This document shows, piece by piece, positions 12,324 through 24,081 of a stretch of DNA of 64,000 nucleotides. The notes under the pieces were generated by a model. That model saw nothing but the letters and a program-made list of their open reading frames with translations, was not told the DNA's origin and made no database searches. Location: NCBI GenBank assembly GCA_001910725.1, contig MJGA01000030.1, positions 124,001 to 188,000 on the forward strand, read 5' to 3'. This stretch comes from Phanerodontia chrysosporium (taxonomy: Eukaryota; Basidiomycota; Agaricomycetes; Polyporales; Phanerochaetaceae). Made by a program: the position numbers and the translations under genes. How positions within the stretch are numbered: the stretch's first letter is position 1; every line of letters begins with the position of its first letter.

Positions 12324-13057
12324 GACTGGCTGAAATAGCGATTCTCCGGCGTAAACGTTGCCTGTACTTCCGGAAAACTTGCAGTCAAGTGAGAGGTGAG
12401 ATAGGCGAAGCACTCTGCACAGTGTGTCAGGGACCAACTACGCTCCGTGTATAGGTACGACGCACCTGGTAGTGGCTGTCCAGTCCCAAGTTGAGAGCGA
12501 TTTCGAATGCAGCTACATATATATCCACGAGTGACCATCCTCACACGTGGACCACAGGCGCTCCTGTCCTTGATGGCAATTTGCACAGGCATGCAACTTG
12601 CAACGTCGAATCCACTCTGCTGTGCTGCGTGAAAATATATCTATCGATATGAGAATTGAACAGCTCACGCAGAGCCGGAAAAGACATGCCTTGTCAGTCG
12701 CAGACCCGTCCTGAGATCATTTCTCGTCGAAAGTGCGACTGAGAAGAGCTCAATTGCTTCGTAATGAAGTCTTAAGTAGGCAGGATGCAGTGATGTTCGC
12801 CGCAGTCAAAAGAATGAAGGAGGGGGTCGCGAATAAGAGCGATGATATTGAGACTTTTTTGTGCGATTTTTGCTATTTACTCTGAGACTTTTTTGTGGGG
12901 TTTACAGACAAAGTCCATGAAGAGGCCCGAGAATACCAGAAGGGCTTATACAGAGCTAAGTCCTGAGTGCAAGATGAAGGCCGCCGACGAGGAGCTAAAG
13001 CGCGAGCGCAGACCCGATGTGCCGAAGAGATATCCTCCAGAGACGATACCGAGAGAC
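12324..13057. other. Intergenic, no gene recognised
   Basis: This stretch lies between the start of the F-box pseudogene and the 3' end of the hypothetical gene on the same strand. The long plus-strand frame entering it from 12842 is antisense to the gene at 13058-13867 and has no family features. Confidence 0.5.
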
Positions 13058-13867
13058 TCAGCCAGCACAAGCCTGGACGCGCATACGCATTTCGAAGAGC
13101 TTCGCCACGCATTTCGCGTCGCCGGGATTCCTGTGCATGTACGACGCATACGCGACCGTCTGCGCGGAGGGCGTGAACGGGCGCGCGGCGGCGCTGAGTA
13201 CCTTGCTGGGCGAATCGGCCCCAGGGGTGGCAGCACGAGAAGCAGGAGAGGGCAGACCGGCACGCGCGAGGACGCGCTGCTTGAAGGCGAGCTGGCGGTC
13301 CTCGGCAGAGGCAACAGTGATGAACTCGCCGTCGATGAAGATCGTGGCTGGAGGGAAGGGTGTCTGCGGTTGCCCCTCAAGGACGTCGAGGGACACCGGG
13401 GCGACGCGATCCTTGACTGGGGTGACCGGCTCGATGATGGAGTCGTCCGAGTCTGTGTCACTCTCCGAGTCGCAGTCCGCGTTGACAGGTTTCTCCGGAA
13501 GGTCGAACAAGGTCATGAGGCTGACAGGATCCCAGGATGCGTGATCCAGAACAGAGCCGTTGCACCTGAAGACAGCGTAGAGAGCACGAAGTTCGACCCA
13601 AGCATCCTCGCAGCTGAGCATTTCCGTGACAGGCATAACGACCTCAGGAGCCACGGGTTATAAGCGCCGATGGTAAGGCATGTTCATCAACGTATTGTAT
13701 GCACTCACCTCCCAAATACGCAAGAATGAGGCGGCCCATGCAAGACAATCGGCATCCCGGTGCCAGACAGGGAGATAGGCAGCGGTTGTTCCGCCCTCGG
13801 GCTTGAAGGCCTTGAGGATCCTAGCAGGATACGAGGGGGACATACCCAAGAAGGCAGTGGAGAACAT
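13058..13867 (-). CDS. Hypothetical protein, about 250 aa
   Basis: Two exons fit well. Exon 1 starts MFSTAFLGMSPSYPARILKA (ATG 13867) and ends at RIWE before a consensus GTGAGT donor (about 13708). Exon 2 begins at VVMPVTEMLSCEDAWVELRA (about 13646) and stops at 13058. A Ser/Asp-rich stretch (DSESDTDSDDSIIEPV) follows the first third, and the C-terminal part is Ala/Pro-rich before a basic end (KLFEMRMRVQ). I recognise no domain, signal peptide or membrane span. The joined frame and good splice sites support a real gene; no function can be assigned. Confidence 0.65.
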
Positions 13868-14457
13868 ATTGTGAGAAAGGATGACTGGTTGGAGTGGGGT
13901 GTATGAGCGATAGTGGTAGTTCAGGTGAAGGAGCTGGGCAGTCTTGAGTGCGGCTTAAATGCAAACGAGGCTGACATGGGTCAGTGGAGGCGACTTCTGG
14001 ACATAGCTTGTGCTGGTCAGCCTGAATCTAAACCACCTCGGTTGACGGTACGTTTGAACACAGACAGGCTAGCCTTACAGCCCTACATGTGTAGATAGGA
14101 CCTTTCGGAGTAGGAAGGACATACGGCGTCGTACGTTGGTCCAAGCCCTGCTTGCATCGAGCCTATTGCTGCCCATGACATAGCGGACCCACGTCGTTGT
14201 TAGAGACCTGACAGCGGACGGGGGACGCACCGAATTTTACGACATAGAAAGAACTGTCGGAGCAGCCGCCTGAGAACGCGAACAATCGTACCGCTCGCAG
14301 AACGGAAGTAGCATCGAGTGCGGGCTTATTTTGGGAAGTAACGCGTAGTTCTCGACCGAGATGTGAAAAGATGGATGGATAGGAAGATGTGTCGCAAGAG
14401 TAGCACCTACAACTCGCACGTGCCTAGTGACACCTGAGAGCAGCCATGTCTTGCAGG
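13868..14457. other. Intergenic, no gene recognised
   Basis: This is the 5' flank of the hypothetical gene and the 3' flank of RPC25. No frame of note and no repeat was seen. Confidence 0.5.
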
Positions 14458-15394
14458 CTAGCCTTCCTCATCCATCGCCTCCATACCAGCATTCTTCCAC
14501 CATGGCACGGGACCCAGGCCCTGTTCCGCGATGGAGCACTGCGAACAAGACCTGTCAGCTCGTGTTCAAACCTAGTATGTAGGCACGCACCGTCACCGTG
14601 TACGGCGCCCTGCGGCCTTCCCGTTCCTTTGCCTGCCCGTTCACCATCACGCCTTCTTGCGCTTTGGGCGGACCAGGCTCATCGTCGTAAAACTCGTCTG
14701 CTTCTACGCGGACGCGAACCACCTCCCCGGCGTCGATGTACATCCGCGAAGTGAGTGGGGTGTCCAGCAGATCTGGGGTGACAGAGTCAGGGTCTGCGAC
14801 CCAGAAGTATGCCCGCTCGTTAGGATCACTACAGAGCAAAGTTAGTCTTCGATTAGGACAAGCGCTTTCGAAACACTGACAAGGCTGATGGCTCGGGGAG
14901 AAAGATTCTAGGGATGTAGATGTCGTCAAAGAAGCCTAGAGTTACTGCAGCAGAGTGAGACTCGTTCGCTTCAGAAGCAGAGCAAAGCGCACATCTTATA
15001 CCGTCTTCATCGGACGACTTCACTTTCGCCAATATGACTTCAGAGGGAAGGGCCGGAAGACCACCAAGCGAAAGACAACTGTCGTGTAAAGTGAGCACGG
15101 GCAAAGGAAGAAACTGCAGCACGCGTACCTTTATACCACAAAAAGCCGTCTCCGTATCTCACTTTTCCTTCACCGACCTCGGCAAGGTCAAACACGGATA
15201 CGCACAGCCCAACGTCGTGCAGGACGCGATTTGCGTACTTTTTGTTCAGTTCATTTGTGATGGCCTGCTGTGGTGGGAGCCCGAAGTGGGAGGGATGGAC
15301 CGCGACGGTGTCCTACACCAACTCGGGTGTAAGTTAGCCAATTTTCTCGCACAACGCGGGGCAGACACACCTTGATGATGGAGAGCACGAACAT
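14458..15394 (-). CDS. RPC25: RNA polymerase III subunit RPC25/RPC8 (Rpb7-like stalk subunit)
   Basis: The gene begins MFVLSIIK (ATG 15394). The next exon matches the Rpb7-like N-terminal domain (ITNELNKKYANRVLHDVGLC, VSVFDLAEV). Then come VVFRPFPSEVILAKV-type and LGFFDDIYIP segments of the S1/OB region, FWVADPDSVTPD, GEVVRVRVEADEFYDD, and a final exon ending GLGPVPWW plus a short acidic tail (TAG 14458-14460). The order and motifs match eukaryotic RPC8/Rpc25, the partner of Rpc17 in the Pol III stalk, which acts in initiation of tRNA and 5S transcription. One base appears missing near 15043-15049: VVFRPFP and SEVILAKV are in different frames. As the subunit should be essential and only this copy is seen, I read this as a likely consensus error. 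The gene is divergent from the F-box gene at 15688. Confidence 0.88.
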
Positions 15395-15687
15395 CCCCTA
15401 CTGATATGTGCGTACAGACTCTTTTGAATGTTCAGTGTTGCGAAGCGGGCAGGTGCATGGGAAATAGGGAGGCGTCCGAGGCGAGGTCGAGGTCGAGGTC
15501 AAGAGCAAAGCGCCTTGTCTCACGCGAAACTCTCGCCACAACCGCCATCTACACGTCGTCGAAGGCGTTGTCCTCCGCCACACACGTTCGTAGCTGCCGA
15601 CTGCTGCAGTCGGATGAAGTCATTCATCTATCCCCGTCACTGCTCTGTAGTTCCAATTGCTAATCATTAATCTGTGCTATATTCTAG

Positions 15688-16767
15688 ATGACGGCGGACA
15701 TGCAGCACTCGCTCGCGCAGAACTGCAACGAAGATGTTCTGGAAGAGGTACTGCAGAATGTATCTTGCCAGGACCTGGCATCGACCGCATTGCTCTGCTG
15801 GTCGTGGTTGCATGCTTCGAGAGCGTTGCTCTATCGCCACATCCGCTTCAACACGTCCCTTCCTTCTGCAGCACTGTTCGAGCTAACGATGCATTCATCT
15901 CCTCATCTCCGCACACTCATACGCCATCTTGTGCTGTCCCATAGGTCCTCTGGCAAGGACCATCTATTGGATTGGATAGCCATGCTGCCAGAGAGTGGCC
16001 TGCTCTCTGTCAAGTTTGATTGGATGCCTCTCGAACCGAACGCAATGACGCTCCTTCAATTCCCCGCAATCCGCAATTCGCGCGAGATCGTCGTTGCACA
16101 TCCTTACTTCCTGCTCCAGGGGCCTGACCGGCTTACCGACATACTCTCGTACCCGTCTCTGCAGAGTCTTGTGCTGCTTCTCCCCAAAAGCCTTCCTATT
16201 CATCTATCTCATCCGCTCGCCCTTACCCGCCTGAGCTTGGTCATCATGACAGATCATCGTCCTCAGCTCCTCGGCGATATGCTGCGGGCTATAACTCCTC
16301 CTCTTCTCCATCTCGACCTTATGTTGAACACAATCCAGCCGGAGACCGTTCCGTGGCTGAGTTCGGTCCTCGCGGGCCATCTCAGCACACTGCGGCATTT
16401 CACCCTCAAGACGTTGGACGGCAAAGAGACAGTACCCGTCATGGACATCCTCGTCGCCTCCCTAGCCTCTATCGGGGATCTCTCATGCGGCATCGGTACA
16501 TACACTGCACGGCTCTTCGAGCTGCTGCCCGCGTCACTCCGGTCTCTCACCCTTGCCTCTCGAGACGAGGGTGTGTTTCCCGTCGCTGAGCTCTGCACCG
16601 CGGTCTCCAGACTTCGCGCTGGTGGAGCTGCTCTCAGCCAAGTGACGATCGACCGCCGCCCGAGCTATGCGAGCTACCGCCACTTCGACGCGTTGTCCCG
16701 CCTGTGTGCTACCTCGGGCATCTCCTTCGAAATTGCAAAGCTTCGCCTTGCGGAGCAGTTCAGTTGA
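15688..16767 (+). CDS. F-box/LRR-like protein, 359 aa, intronless
   Basis: One uninterrupted frame from ATG 15688. Residues about 12-55 (NCNEDVLEEVLQNVSCQDLA, then STALLCWSWLHASRALLYRH) form an F-box-like motif. The rest is a run of Leu-rich segments (LQSLVLLLPKSL, LSTLRHFTLKTLDG, PASLRSLTLASRDEG) typical of the divergent leucine-rich repeats of basidiomycete F-box proteins. The expected role is a substrate adaptor of an SCF ubiquitin ligase, with unknown substrate. It is not closely similar to the F-box pair at 11-12 kb and 49 kb. The 293 bp between it and RPC25 is a probable shared divergent promoter. Confidence 0.78.
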   Translation: MTADMQHSLAQNCNEDVLEEVLQNVSCQDLASTALLCWSWLHASRALLYRHIRFNTSLPSAALFELTMHSSPHLRTLIRHLVLSHRSSGKDHLLDWIAMLPESGLLSVKFDWMPLEPNAMTLLQFPAIRNSREIVVAHPYFLLQGPDRLTDILSYPSLQSLVLLLPKSLPIHLSHPLALTRLSLVIMTDHRPQLLGDMLRAITPPLLHLDLMLNTIQPETVPWLSSVLAGHLSTLRHFTLKTLDGKETVPVMDILVASLASIGDLSCGIGTYTARLFELLPASLRSLTLASRDEGVFPVAELCTAVSRLRAGGAALSQVTIDRRPSYASYRHFDALSRLCATSGISFEIAKLRLAEQFS

Positions 16768-16969
16768 ACCTGGCAGAGGACGATGGAAGGTCGAGAGCAC
16801 GGATGGTCCAAGGTCAATGTCGATGGTACTCTTTCGAGTCAGCATACGACCACAGTCTAGAGCGGACGTATTGATAAAACTCATGCTCATGTCTAGATAT
16901 ATGCGTATGTTACATACCGGCAATAACTTACAGAGAAAATACAGCAGAGAGAAAGAAGACTCAGGCGGT

Positions 16970-18259
16970 TCAACCATACCACTTGTCGCCTATGCGTGTT
17001 TCGGCCTTTGGGCGCTGAGGGATGGTCGAGGTCTTGATGTCGAAAACCTCGATTGCCCGCTACAGTAGATGTAAGTCCTGGCAGAGAAGATGATCTTTGC
17101 GGCGTACCCTCCAAGTAGCCATATCGAGTTCCATGACCATCTGGTGCTTCTTGAGGCCTCCCTCATAGTCCTCTGCAGACGGCGGTTCGCAAATGACTGA
17201 TGGGTATGCGTCAAAATCGACTACGCTCTGCACGCGGTAATTGATAACTCACAGATAGTGGGTTCGCCATTCTCGATTTGCAGCGCGCACTTGCCGTCGC
17301 GGATGAGGAAAGACAGATAAAAGAGGTTTTCTACCGATTGTGCGAAGTCGTTCGGATTGATAATGAACCTGAAGAGGTTAATCTCGCCCGTATTTTCGAG
17401 GATCCTCTCAAGCTGCGCCCGGTTATTCTTGCAGTAGAAAGGCAGCACACGGTACGTACTGCAGCAACGTTCTTGGTTGTCTCGTTCTCTGAGCGCGTAA
17501 TGTCGTCTTCCGTAATCTCCTGAGGCTTCCTCTGGTCTTCCTTGTGCTTCTCGAGGCGAGCACGCTTGGTCACGTTCCGCTTCTTCTGTTCAACGGACAG
17601 CGGGCCCAGCCTGTGCAGAAGGCTTCAGGAGGGGTGGCGGAAAGCGCACAGTACACACGCACATGAAGTCCATGACCGGGGCGCGGTGGCTCTTCGCCAT
17701 GGCCTTCCAGCCGATGCGCTCCCAATCGAGCTGGGCGCCATCGCCGTCGTCGTCATACGAGCCATCGTCGTCCTCGTCGACCTCCTGGACGTCGTGCCGC
17801 CCGCCCATGAATATGACGAGCTTACTAACGTAGTCGTCGATATCGAACGCGCCGCTGCCGGACTTCATCGCGCGGGCCATCATGGCCGACTGCACGGATG
17901 CCTTGACGAGGAGGTCCGAGTCCAGCGTGGCCTCGCCAGTACCCTTGACTGGGAGAAAGGTCGATAACGCGTCCCACGTCGCGAGAAACATCTGTACTCA
18001 CCATTCTTGAACAGCTTGTCGGCCACCTTCACGGTCTGCAGCATAAACTCGGCAGCACCATCCTGGTTCTGACGTTCTTTGTGGCCTAGCGTAAGCAATG
18101 CAGCCGCAACAACAGCCAGTGTCCTGTACCGTCTATTCCAGCCCTCAAGTCGCGGTATTTTTTGCGCAGATCGCGCCGCTCCTCGGGATCTTGGTCGGGG
18201 TCATAGGGTATCTCTCCGTGGTTGGAGGGCCCTGCTTCCGCATAATCTTCGTAAGACAT
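16970..18259 (-). CDS. NSE4: NSE4, kleisin subunit of the Smc5-6 complex
   Basis: The N-terminal exon reads MSYEDYAEAGPSNHGEI and then DPEERRDLRKKYRDLRAGID, the conserved Nse4 N-terminal helix that contacts the Smc5 head. Further exons give ADKLFKN, LDSDLLVKASVQSAMMARAM and an acidic loop (EVDEDDDGSYDDDGDG). The C-terminal kleisin domain is FRFIINPNDFAQSVENLFYL, SFLIRDGK, then PSVICEPPSAEDYEGGLKKH and ELDMATWRVFDI, ending GDKWYG with TGA at 16970-16972. All exons join in frame, although one intron near 17240 looks very short (about 32 nt) and its exact borders are uncertain. Nse4 bridges the Smc5 and Smc6 heads in replication-fork and recombination repair. The gene is convergent with the F-box gene and divergent from RRP42. 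Confidence 0.88.
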
Positions 18260-18577
18260 GCTATGTACAGCGTTCAGACCTGGATTCAGTAAAAATAGAG
18301 AAAGATTGGAGAGAAAGAGCGAGGAGGAGGTCGTGGTCGCGTTGAATGAGATGCGCTTCGCGTCTATTTGGTGTTGTTGGCAGCGTGCCTCATATTCGCG
18401 TATTTGGCAGGTAGTTCCCGCGCCTTCCTACGCTTCGCCTCGAAGTTCTCGCTTTGCGATTGCGAGCAGACACCAGGTTTTGCTTTCGCCCCCACCCCAG
18501 TACTCTCCTTCAGACCCTCGCAAAACGACTTCTTGCTTGTGTAGACTCTCTTGATCTTCTGCCAGACGTAGAGGAGC
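18260..18577. promoter_or_regulatory. Divergent promoter region between NSE4 and RRP42
   Basis: About 318 bp separate the two opposite start codons, so both promoters must sit here. I see no clear TATA box. The region is pyrimidine-rich next to RRP42. The minus-strand frame that covers part of it (about 18364-18621) has no family features. Confidence 0.5.
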
Positions 18578-19769
18578 ATGGCAGCCCCCACCTCGGTCTC
18601 AAAATCCGAGAAAGCATACATTCAGGCCTCCCTGCACGCTACGGACGCCCTGCGTGCAGATGGTCGGACACTCAAAGACTTCCGCACCGTCTTTCTGGAG
18701 ACAGGCGTAGCACCCCTTGCGAACGGCAGTGCACGCGTCAATCTTGGCAAAGCTCCTCACGAAGGTGGGGGCGGCACCGAGGTCATTGCGGCGGTCAAAC
18801 TGGAGGTAGAGGACGTCGAGAATGGCGATGGAGTAGATGGGGGAAGGGTAGCATGCACAGTGTTATGGTGCGTATTTTTGTCTTTGACAATTGGCCCTCA
18901 CCTGAACGCCGTCCCCGGAAGGTAGCTCCCCAGCAGCATATCCCCACCTCTCCTCGAGTGCTCTGGACGAGCTGCAGTATGACTACACCACAGTCCTGCA
19001 CCAGACACTGTCTCACCCGTCCCTGCATCCGTCCAACCTCGGGATCCTCCCTCGCAAGAAGTCTTGGCTACTCAGCCTCGACATAACCGTCATTTCGGAT
19101 GCAGGGAACGCGTATGATGTCATGTTCATGGCTGCGCGCGCTGCTCTATGGGACACGAAAGTACCTCGCACACGCAGCGTACAGTACGCCGCGCGTAAGG
19201 GCGCTGCGGTAACGATACCTGCAGGAGACGCTAATATGGACGTCGACGCGGACGGTGTTCCCGAAAGCGGTTTTGACACTCGGCGGATACCCACGGCGAC
19301 CGACTTCGAGATACCTGACTACTGGGATGAGGGCGAGCCTTTGAAGGGACGGGAACTGTGGCCTGTCTGTGTCACTCTGAATATAGTTCGTTTTTCGTCC
19401 GTCCTATTTCTTCATAATTGATCTGATCGAACTCGTACAGGATCTCCCGGTGTATTACCTCGATGCTACACCATCCGAGGAGGTGGCAACGCCATTGAAA
19501 CTGCTTCTCATGTTCTCCTTTCCACCTGGTGCATCGCCCAACCTTCAAGGCATGCGCTTGTTGGGACCAGGAGAACCGCAGCTTACCCAGTTGCAACAAT
19601 TCGTTAACGTAAGCTCACGTTCACAAATGATATTATCTACCGCCTTCTCACATGCTCGCAGGAGGGTGAGAAATATGCAAGGGAGCTGTTCACTGCGCTT
19701 GAAGCGAAGCTGCGTGACGAAGATGTTCGGAGAAACCAAAAAGCTCGCGCAAAATTCTCCAACAGATAG
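18578..19769 (+). CDS. RRP42: Exosome complex core subunit RRP42 (EXOSC7-like, RNase PH fold)
   Basis: ATG 18578 opens VSKSEKAYIQASLHATDALR, then ADGRTLKDFRTVFLETGVAP and GSARVNLGK, the typical start of an RNase PH-fold ring subunit. After an intron, SWLLSLDITVISDAGNAYDV and MFMAARAALWDTKVPRTRSV match the second half of the fold, with a late exon LPVYYLDATPSEE. The last exon ends RRNQKARAKFSNR, TAG 19767-19769. The N-terminal motif and the inactive-site pattern fit Rrp42/EXOSC7 better than Rrp43 or Rrp45. It forms part of the hexameric ring of the RNA exosome in nucleus and cytoplasm. Exons join in frame with GT-AG introns. Confidence 0.83.
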
Positions 19770-19949
19770 ACTCCGTACATGCTTAGGTAGACGTTTGCCA
19801 CCGTGTAGCGTAGAATACATTGTCGCCTGCCTGTGGCGCAACAACAGCTCGAGACGGCTCCCGCCAGTGCCGCCACATCGCATGGCAGAATGTGTGACCG
19901 TCACAGTGACGCGGTGTGACAGCGCGATTAATTGAGTCACGCTTGAGTC

Positions 19950-20042
19950 ATGGTGAAATGTGAGGGTTTATGGATGCATAGATTGCATCGATATCTTCCA
20001 TCTCTCTACCGCCCCTCGCTCCTACGGACACACCTTCGAGCG
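19950..20042 (+). other. In-frame upstream starts: candidate mitochondrial leader of valyl-tRNA synthetase
   Basis: ATG codons at 19950 and 19974 lie in frame with the main start at 20043 with no stop between. From the second ATG the extension is HRLHRYLPSLYRPSLLRTH followed by LRA: five Arg, three His, many Leu/Ser and no acidic residue, the composition of a mitochondrial presequence. Yeast VAS1 makes cytosolic and mitochondrial enzymes from two in-frame starts, so the same arrangement is plausible here. Confidence 0.6.
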
Positions 20043-23000
20043 ATGTCTCAGGCAGCAGGCACACCCCCGCCGCCGGCGACCGACGCCCCGAACCCCAACT
20101 CGAAGAGCGCAGGTGCGTCCGGGCTGTCATAGCTCATTCCGCACGGTGCTGAAGCGTAGAGTGCAGCGAAGAAGGAGGCGAAGCGGCTTGAGAAGGAGGC
20201 AAAGCTTGCAGCAAAGCAGGCCAAGGTGGCTGCGAGCACGCCCGCTGGCGAGAAAAAGGCCAAGGCGGAGAAGAAGAAGAAAGAAGAGGAAGAGACTCCG
20301 TTTGTGAACACCACGCCCAAGGGCGAGAAGAAAGGTGCGCTGCATGCCCGTCTGCGAAGGACGTCTGAATGAATGCTCTACTAGATGTTACCCAGCCCAT
20401 GTCGAACAGCGGGTATGACCCCATCGCCGTAGAGGCAGCCTGGTACGACTGGTGGGAGGCGCAGGGTTTCTTCAAGCCTCAGTTCACTCCGGACGGCAAG
20501 ATCAAGCCCGAAGGCAAATTCTACGTTCCTGCTCCTCCGCCAAACGTTACAGGAAGCTTGCACATTGGCCACGCCCTCACTACCGCCATCCAGGACGCTC
20601 TCGTGCGATGGCGAGTCATCACAGACACCCAGGTTTGACGCGCGCACTGACTCAGACCTAGGAATCGCATGCTTGGAAAGACTACTCTTTTCGTGCCAGG
20701 ATTTGATCATGCCGGTATTTCCACGCAATCTGTCGTCGAAAAGAGGCTGTGGAAGTCGTCTGGCAAGACCAGACACGACTTGGGTCGGGAGGAATTCTTG
20801 AAGGTTGTCTGGGAGTGGAAGGAAGAGTGCGTGCCAATTTACCCGTTTGCTGTGCTATGCTCACCTCGAGCAGCTACCAAGGCCGGATTACGAACCAGCT
20901 CAAGCGTCTCGGCGGTAGCTATGACTGGTCGCGTGTCGCGTTCACCATGGACGAAAACCTGTCAAAAGCCGTCGTGGAGACGTTCTGCAGGCTTCACGAG
21001 GACGGCATCCTCTATCGGGCGAATCGCCTCGTCAACTGGTGCGTGCGCCTCAACACGACGCTCTCGAACCTCGAGGTCGACCAAAAGCAGCTCACCGGCC
21101 GCACGCTGCTCAATGTGCCCGGCTACGACCCTAAGGAGAAGTTCGAGTTCGGTGTCATCACGTCATTTGCGTATCCAATCGAGAACTCAGACGAGAAGAT
21201 CATCGTCGCGACGACGCGTCCGGAGACCATGCTTGGCGATACGGCCATCGCTGTGCACCCTCAGGACCCGCGGTACAAGCACCTCCACGGCAAGTTCGCC
21301 GTGCATCCCTTCCTTGGACGCCGCATCCCCATTATATGCGATGACATCGTTGTTGACATGGAGTTCGGCACTGGAGCCGTCAAGATTACCCCCGCGCATG
21401 ACCCGAACGATTACGAAGTCGGTATTCGCCACAACCTGGAGTTTATCAACATCCTCAACGACGACGGTACTTTCAATGAGAACGCGGGCGAGTACAAGGC
21501 ATGTTTCTGCTATATCTTGATCTACTCCACATTATTCACTCTGAACAGGGTATGAAACGATTCCACGCTCGTGTGGCCGTTGTGAAGGCTCTGCAGGAGC
21601 GCGGTCTGTACGTGGAGCAGAAGGACAACCCCATGCAGATCCCAATTTGCAGCAAGTCCGGCGACATCATCGAGCCCATGCTCAAACCTCAATGGTGGGT
21701 GAACTGCAAGCCACTTGCAGAGGAAGCCCTCCGTCGCACGCGCGCTGGCGAGTTGCTCGTCCAGCCAAAGGCGTCCGAGAACGAGTGGTACCGCTGGCTT
21801 GAGGGCATCCAGGATTGGTGTGTCTCGCGCCAGCTCTGGTGGGGCCACCGCTGCCCGGCGTACTTCGTGCGAATTGAGGGGCAGAACCAGGACAAGAATG
21901 ACGGCAAGAACTGGGTCGTCGGGCGCACGCTCGAGGAGGCGACCGCGCGCGCGGAGAAGCTCGCCGCCGGCGCCAAGTTCACGCTCGAGCAGGACGAGGA
22001 CGTACTTGACACCTGGTTCTCGTCCGGCCTCTGGCCGTGGTCGATTCTCGGCTGGCCGCAGAAGACATTCGACTTCGACACGTTCTACCCGGCGACGCTC
22101 CTTGAGACCGGCTGGGACATCATCTTCTTCTGGGTCGCGCGCATGGTCCTCCTCGGCGTGCACCTCACCGGCAAGATGCCTTTTGAAGAGGTCTACTGCC
22201 ACGCGATGATCCGTGACGCGCACGGCCGCAAGATGTCCAAGTCCCTCGGAAACGTTATTGACCCAATCGACGTCATTCAAGGCCTCGACCTCGAGTCTTT
22301 GCATGCGAAGCTCTCTGAGGGCAACCTCGATGAGAAGGAGATCGCAAAGGCCAAGGCGGGTCAGAAGAAGGACTTCCCGAAGGGTATTCCTCAGTGCGGT
22401 ACCGATGCTCTTCGGTTCGCCCTGTGCGCGTACACCGGTGGAGGTGAGTAACCCGCGTCCTGGACGCTAGGGCAAGGCTAACGACCGCCAAGGCCGCGAT
22501 ATCAACCTGGAGATCCTGCGTGTGCACGGTTACCGCAAGTTCTGTAACAAGGTGTACAATGCCACTAAGTTCGCTATGCTCAAGCTTGACGACAAATTCG
22601 TCCCGCACCCGACTGCCAAGGTTAGCGTATAGTCCTCGGTCTTTGCCATTAATAGCTGACGCATATTATTAGCCTACTGGCAAGGAGAGCCTAGTTGAGC
22701 GCTGGATCCTGAGCAAGCTCAATGTGGCCGCCGAGGAAACGAACAAGCAGATGGCGGAGCGCAACTTCATGGCTGCTACGAACGCTGTCTACAACTTCTG
22801 GTTGTATGAGCTCTGCGACGTTTACATCGTACGCACTCGTTCACACCGTATCACATTAGTTTGTGCTGATACCGTGCGTGTTGTAGGAAGCAATGAAACC
22901 CATGACTGACGACTCTGCGTCGCCCGAGACGCGCGAGTCTGCCCAGCAAACGCTCTACACTTGCTTGGACCACGGTCTCCGCCTTCTCCACCCCTTCATG

Positions 23001-23808
23001 CCCTTCGTCACCGAGGAACTCTGGCAGCGTCTCCCTCGTCGGCCAGAGGATTCGACGCCGTCGATCATGCTTGCGAAGTACCCCGTGGCTGTTAGTATTT
23101 CTTTCCTTGCATGGAGCCTTTAGAGTGTCTCACCGAATCCCTAGGACAAGGACTACGCATTCGACGGAAGCGACTTCGACCTCGTCTTTTCCGCGATCAG
23201 GGCCGGCCGTTCGCTCGCTGCCTCTTACAACCTGCAATCCGACATTCAGCGTAAGTGATCATTGTTTGCCCCTAGCAATCTGCAGACGCTAAGCCTACGA
23301 CAGTGTTCATCCGCGCCTCGACGGAAAAGGAGGCACAGCTCTTCGAGTCGCAGGCGCCGACCATCGTCTCGCTCACCAAGGGCTGCAAGAGCGCGAAGGT
23401 CGTCCGGGAGCTCAGCGACGTCCCGCCCGGCTGCGGCTCCGCCGTGCTGACACCCACCGTTGTCGTGCACCTGCTCGTCCGCGTACGTCTTGGTGGCAAT
23501 GATTTACATGTTTGACTATGCTGATACTTGTGGCAGGGCCTGGTGGATCTCGATGCTGAGATCGCCAAGTGCGAGAAGAAGCTGCACCTTGCGCAGCTCA
23601 ACCTCGAGAAGATCCTCAAGGTCGAGTCGCAAGCTGACTACGAATCCACCGTGCCGGCGGATGTCCGCCTCGCAAACGAGGAAAAGGTAAGTTAATGCGC
23701 TTGTGCTACGGGTGCGCGTAGGCTGACGTGCTGTCGCAGCGGAAAACTTTCGAGGCTGAGGTAGAGAACTTGAAAACCTCGATTGATATGTTTGAGAAGA
23801 TCAAGTAG
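20043..23808 (+). CDS. VAS1: Valyl-tRNA synthetase
   Basis: A class I aminoacyl-tRNA synthetase that charges tRNA-Val. A Lys/Glu-rich N-terminal extension ([19 protein letters not shown]) precedes the Rossmann catalytic core with the HIGH motif ([20 protein letters not shown]) and GFDHAG. The editing (CP1) domain shows [17 protein letters not shown] and [47 protein letters not shown], the KMSKS loop ([14 protein letters not shown]), the anticodon-binding domain ([18 protein letters not shown]) and a C-terminal coiled coil ([20 protein letters not shown]) follow. TAG is at 23806-23808. Exons join in frame. One intron (after GEYK, near 21500) uses a GC donor (gcatgt). The main start [11 protein letters not shown] gives the cytosolic form. 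Confidence 0.95.
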
Positions 23809-24081
23809 ACGTAGTCTCTATACATGCGGTGCTTGTGTTAGATAGGCTTATAATCATACACCACTTTCATTTCCATAGATGACCGTGAACCTCTCGACCG
23901 GCATAACAACTCTAACTGATTTAATGGGGACGACGTCTGCACATGTCGGGATTGTCCACCCGGAACGACGCTGCGCTACTAGACGTATCATATCGGCGTA
24001 GCGGCCTCTTCCCATAAAATGACTTTATTACACAGCACAAATACAAACAAATCCGAGGTTCTCATTTTCCTTACGAGTGCC

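Noticed and set aside
12842..13663. 273-codon plus-strand open frame
   Set aside because: Antisense to the two-exon hypothetical gene at 13058-13867; the minus strand has the better start, splice sites and composition.
21522..22304. 260-codon minus-strand open frame
   Set aside because: Antisense to the valyl-tRNA synthetase core; Glu/Arg/Leu/Val shadow composition and no family features.
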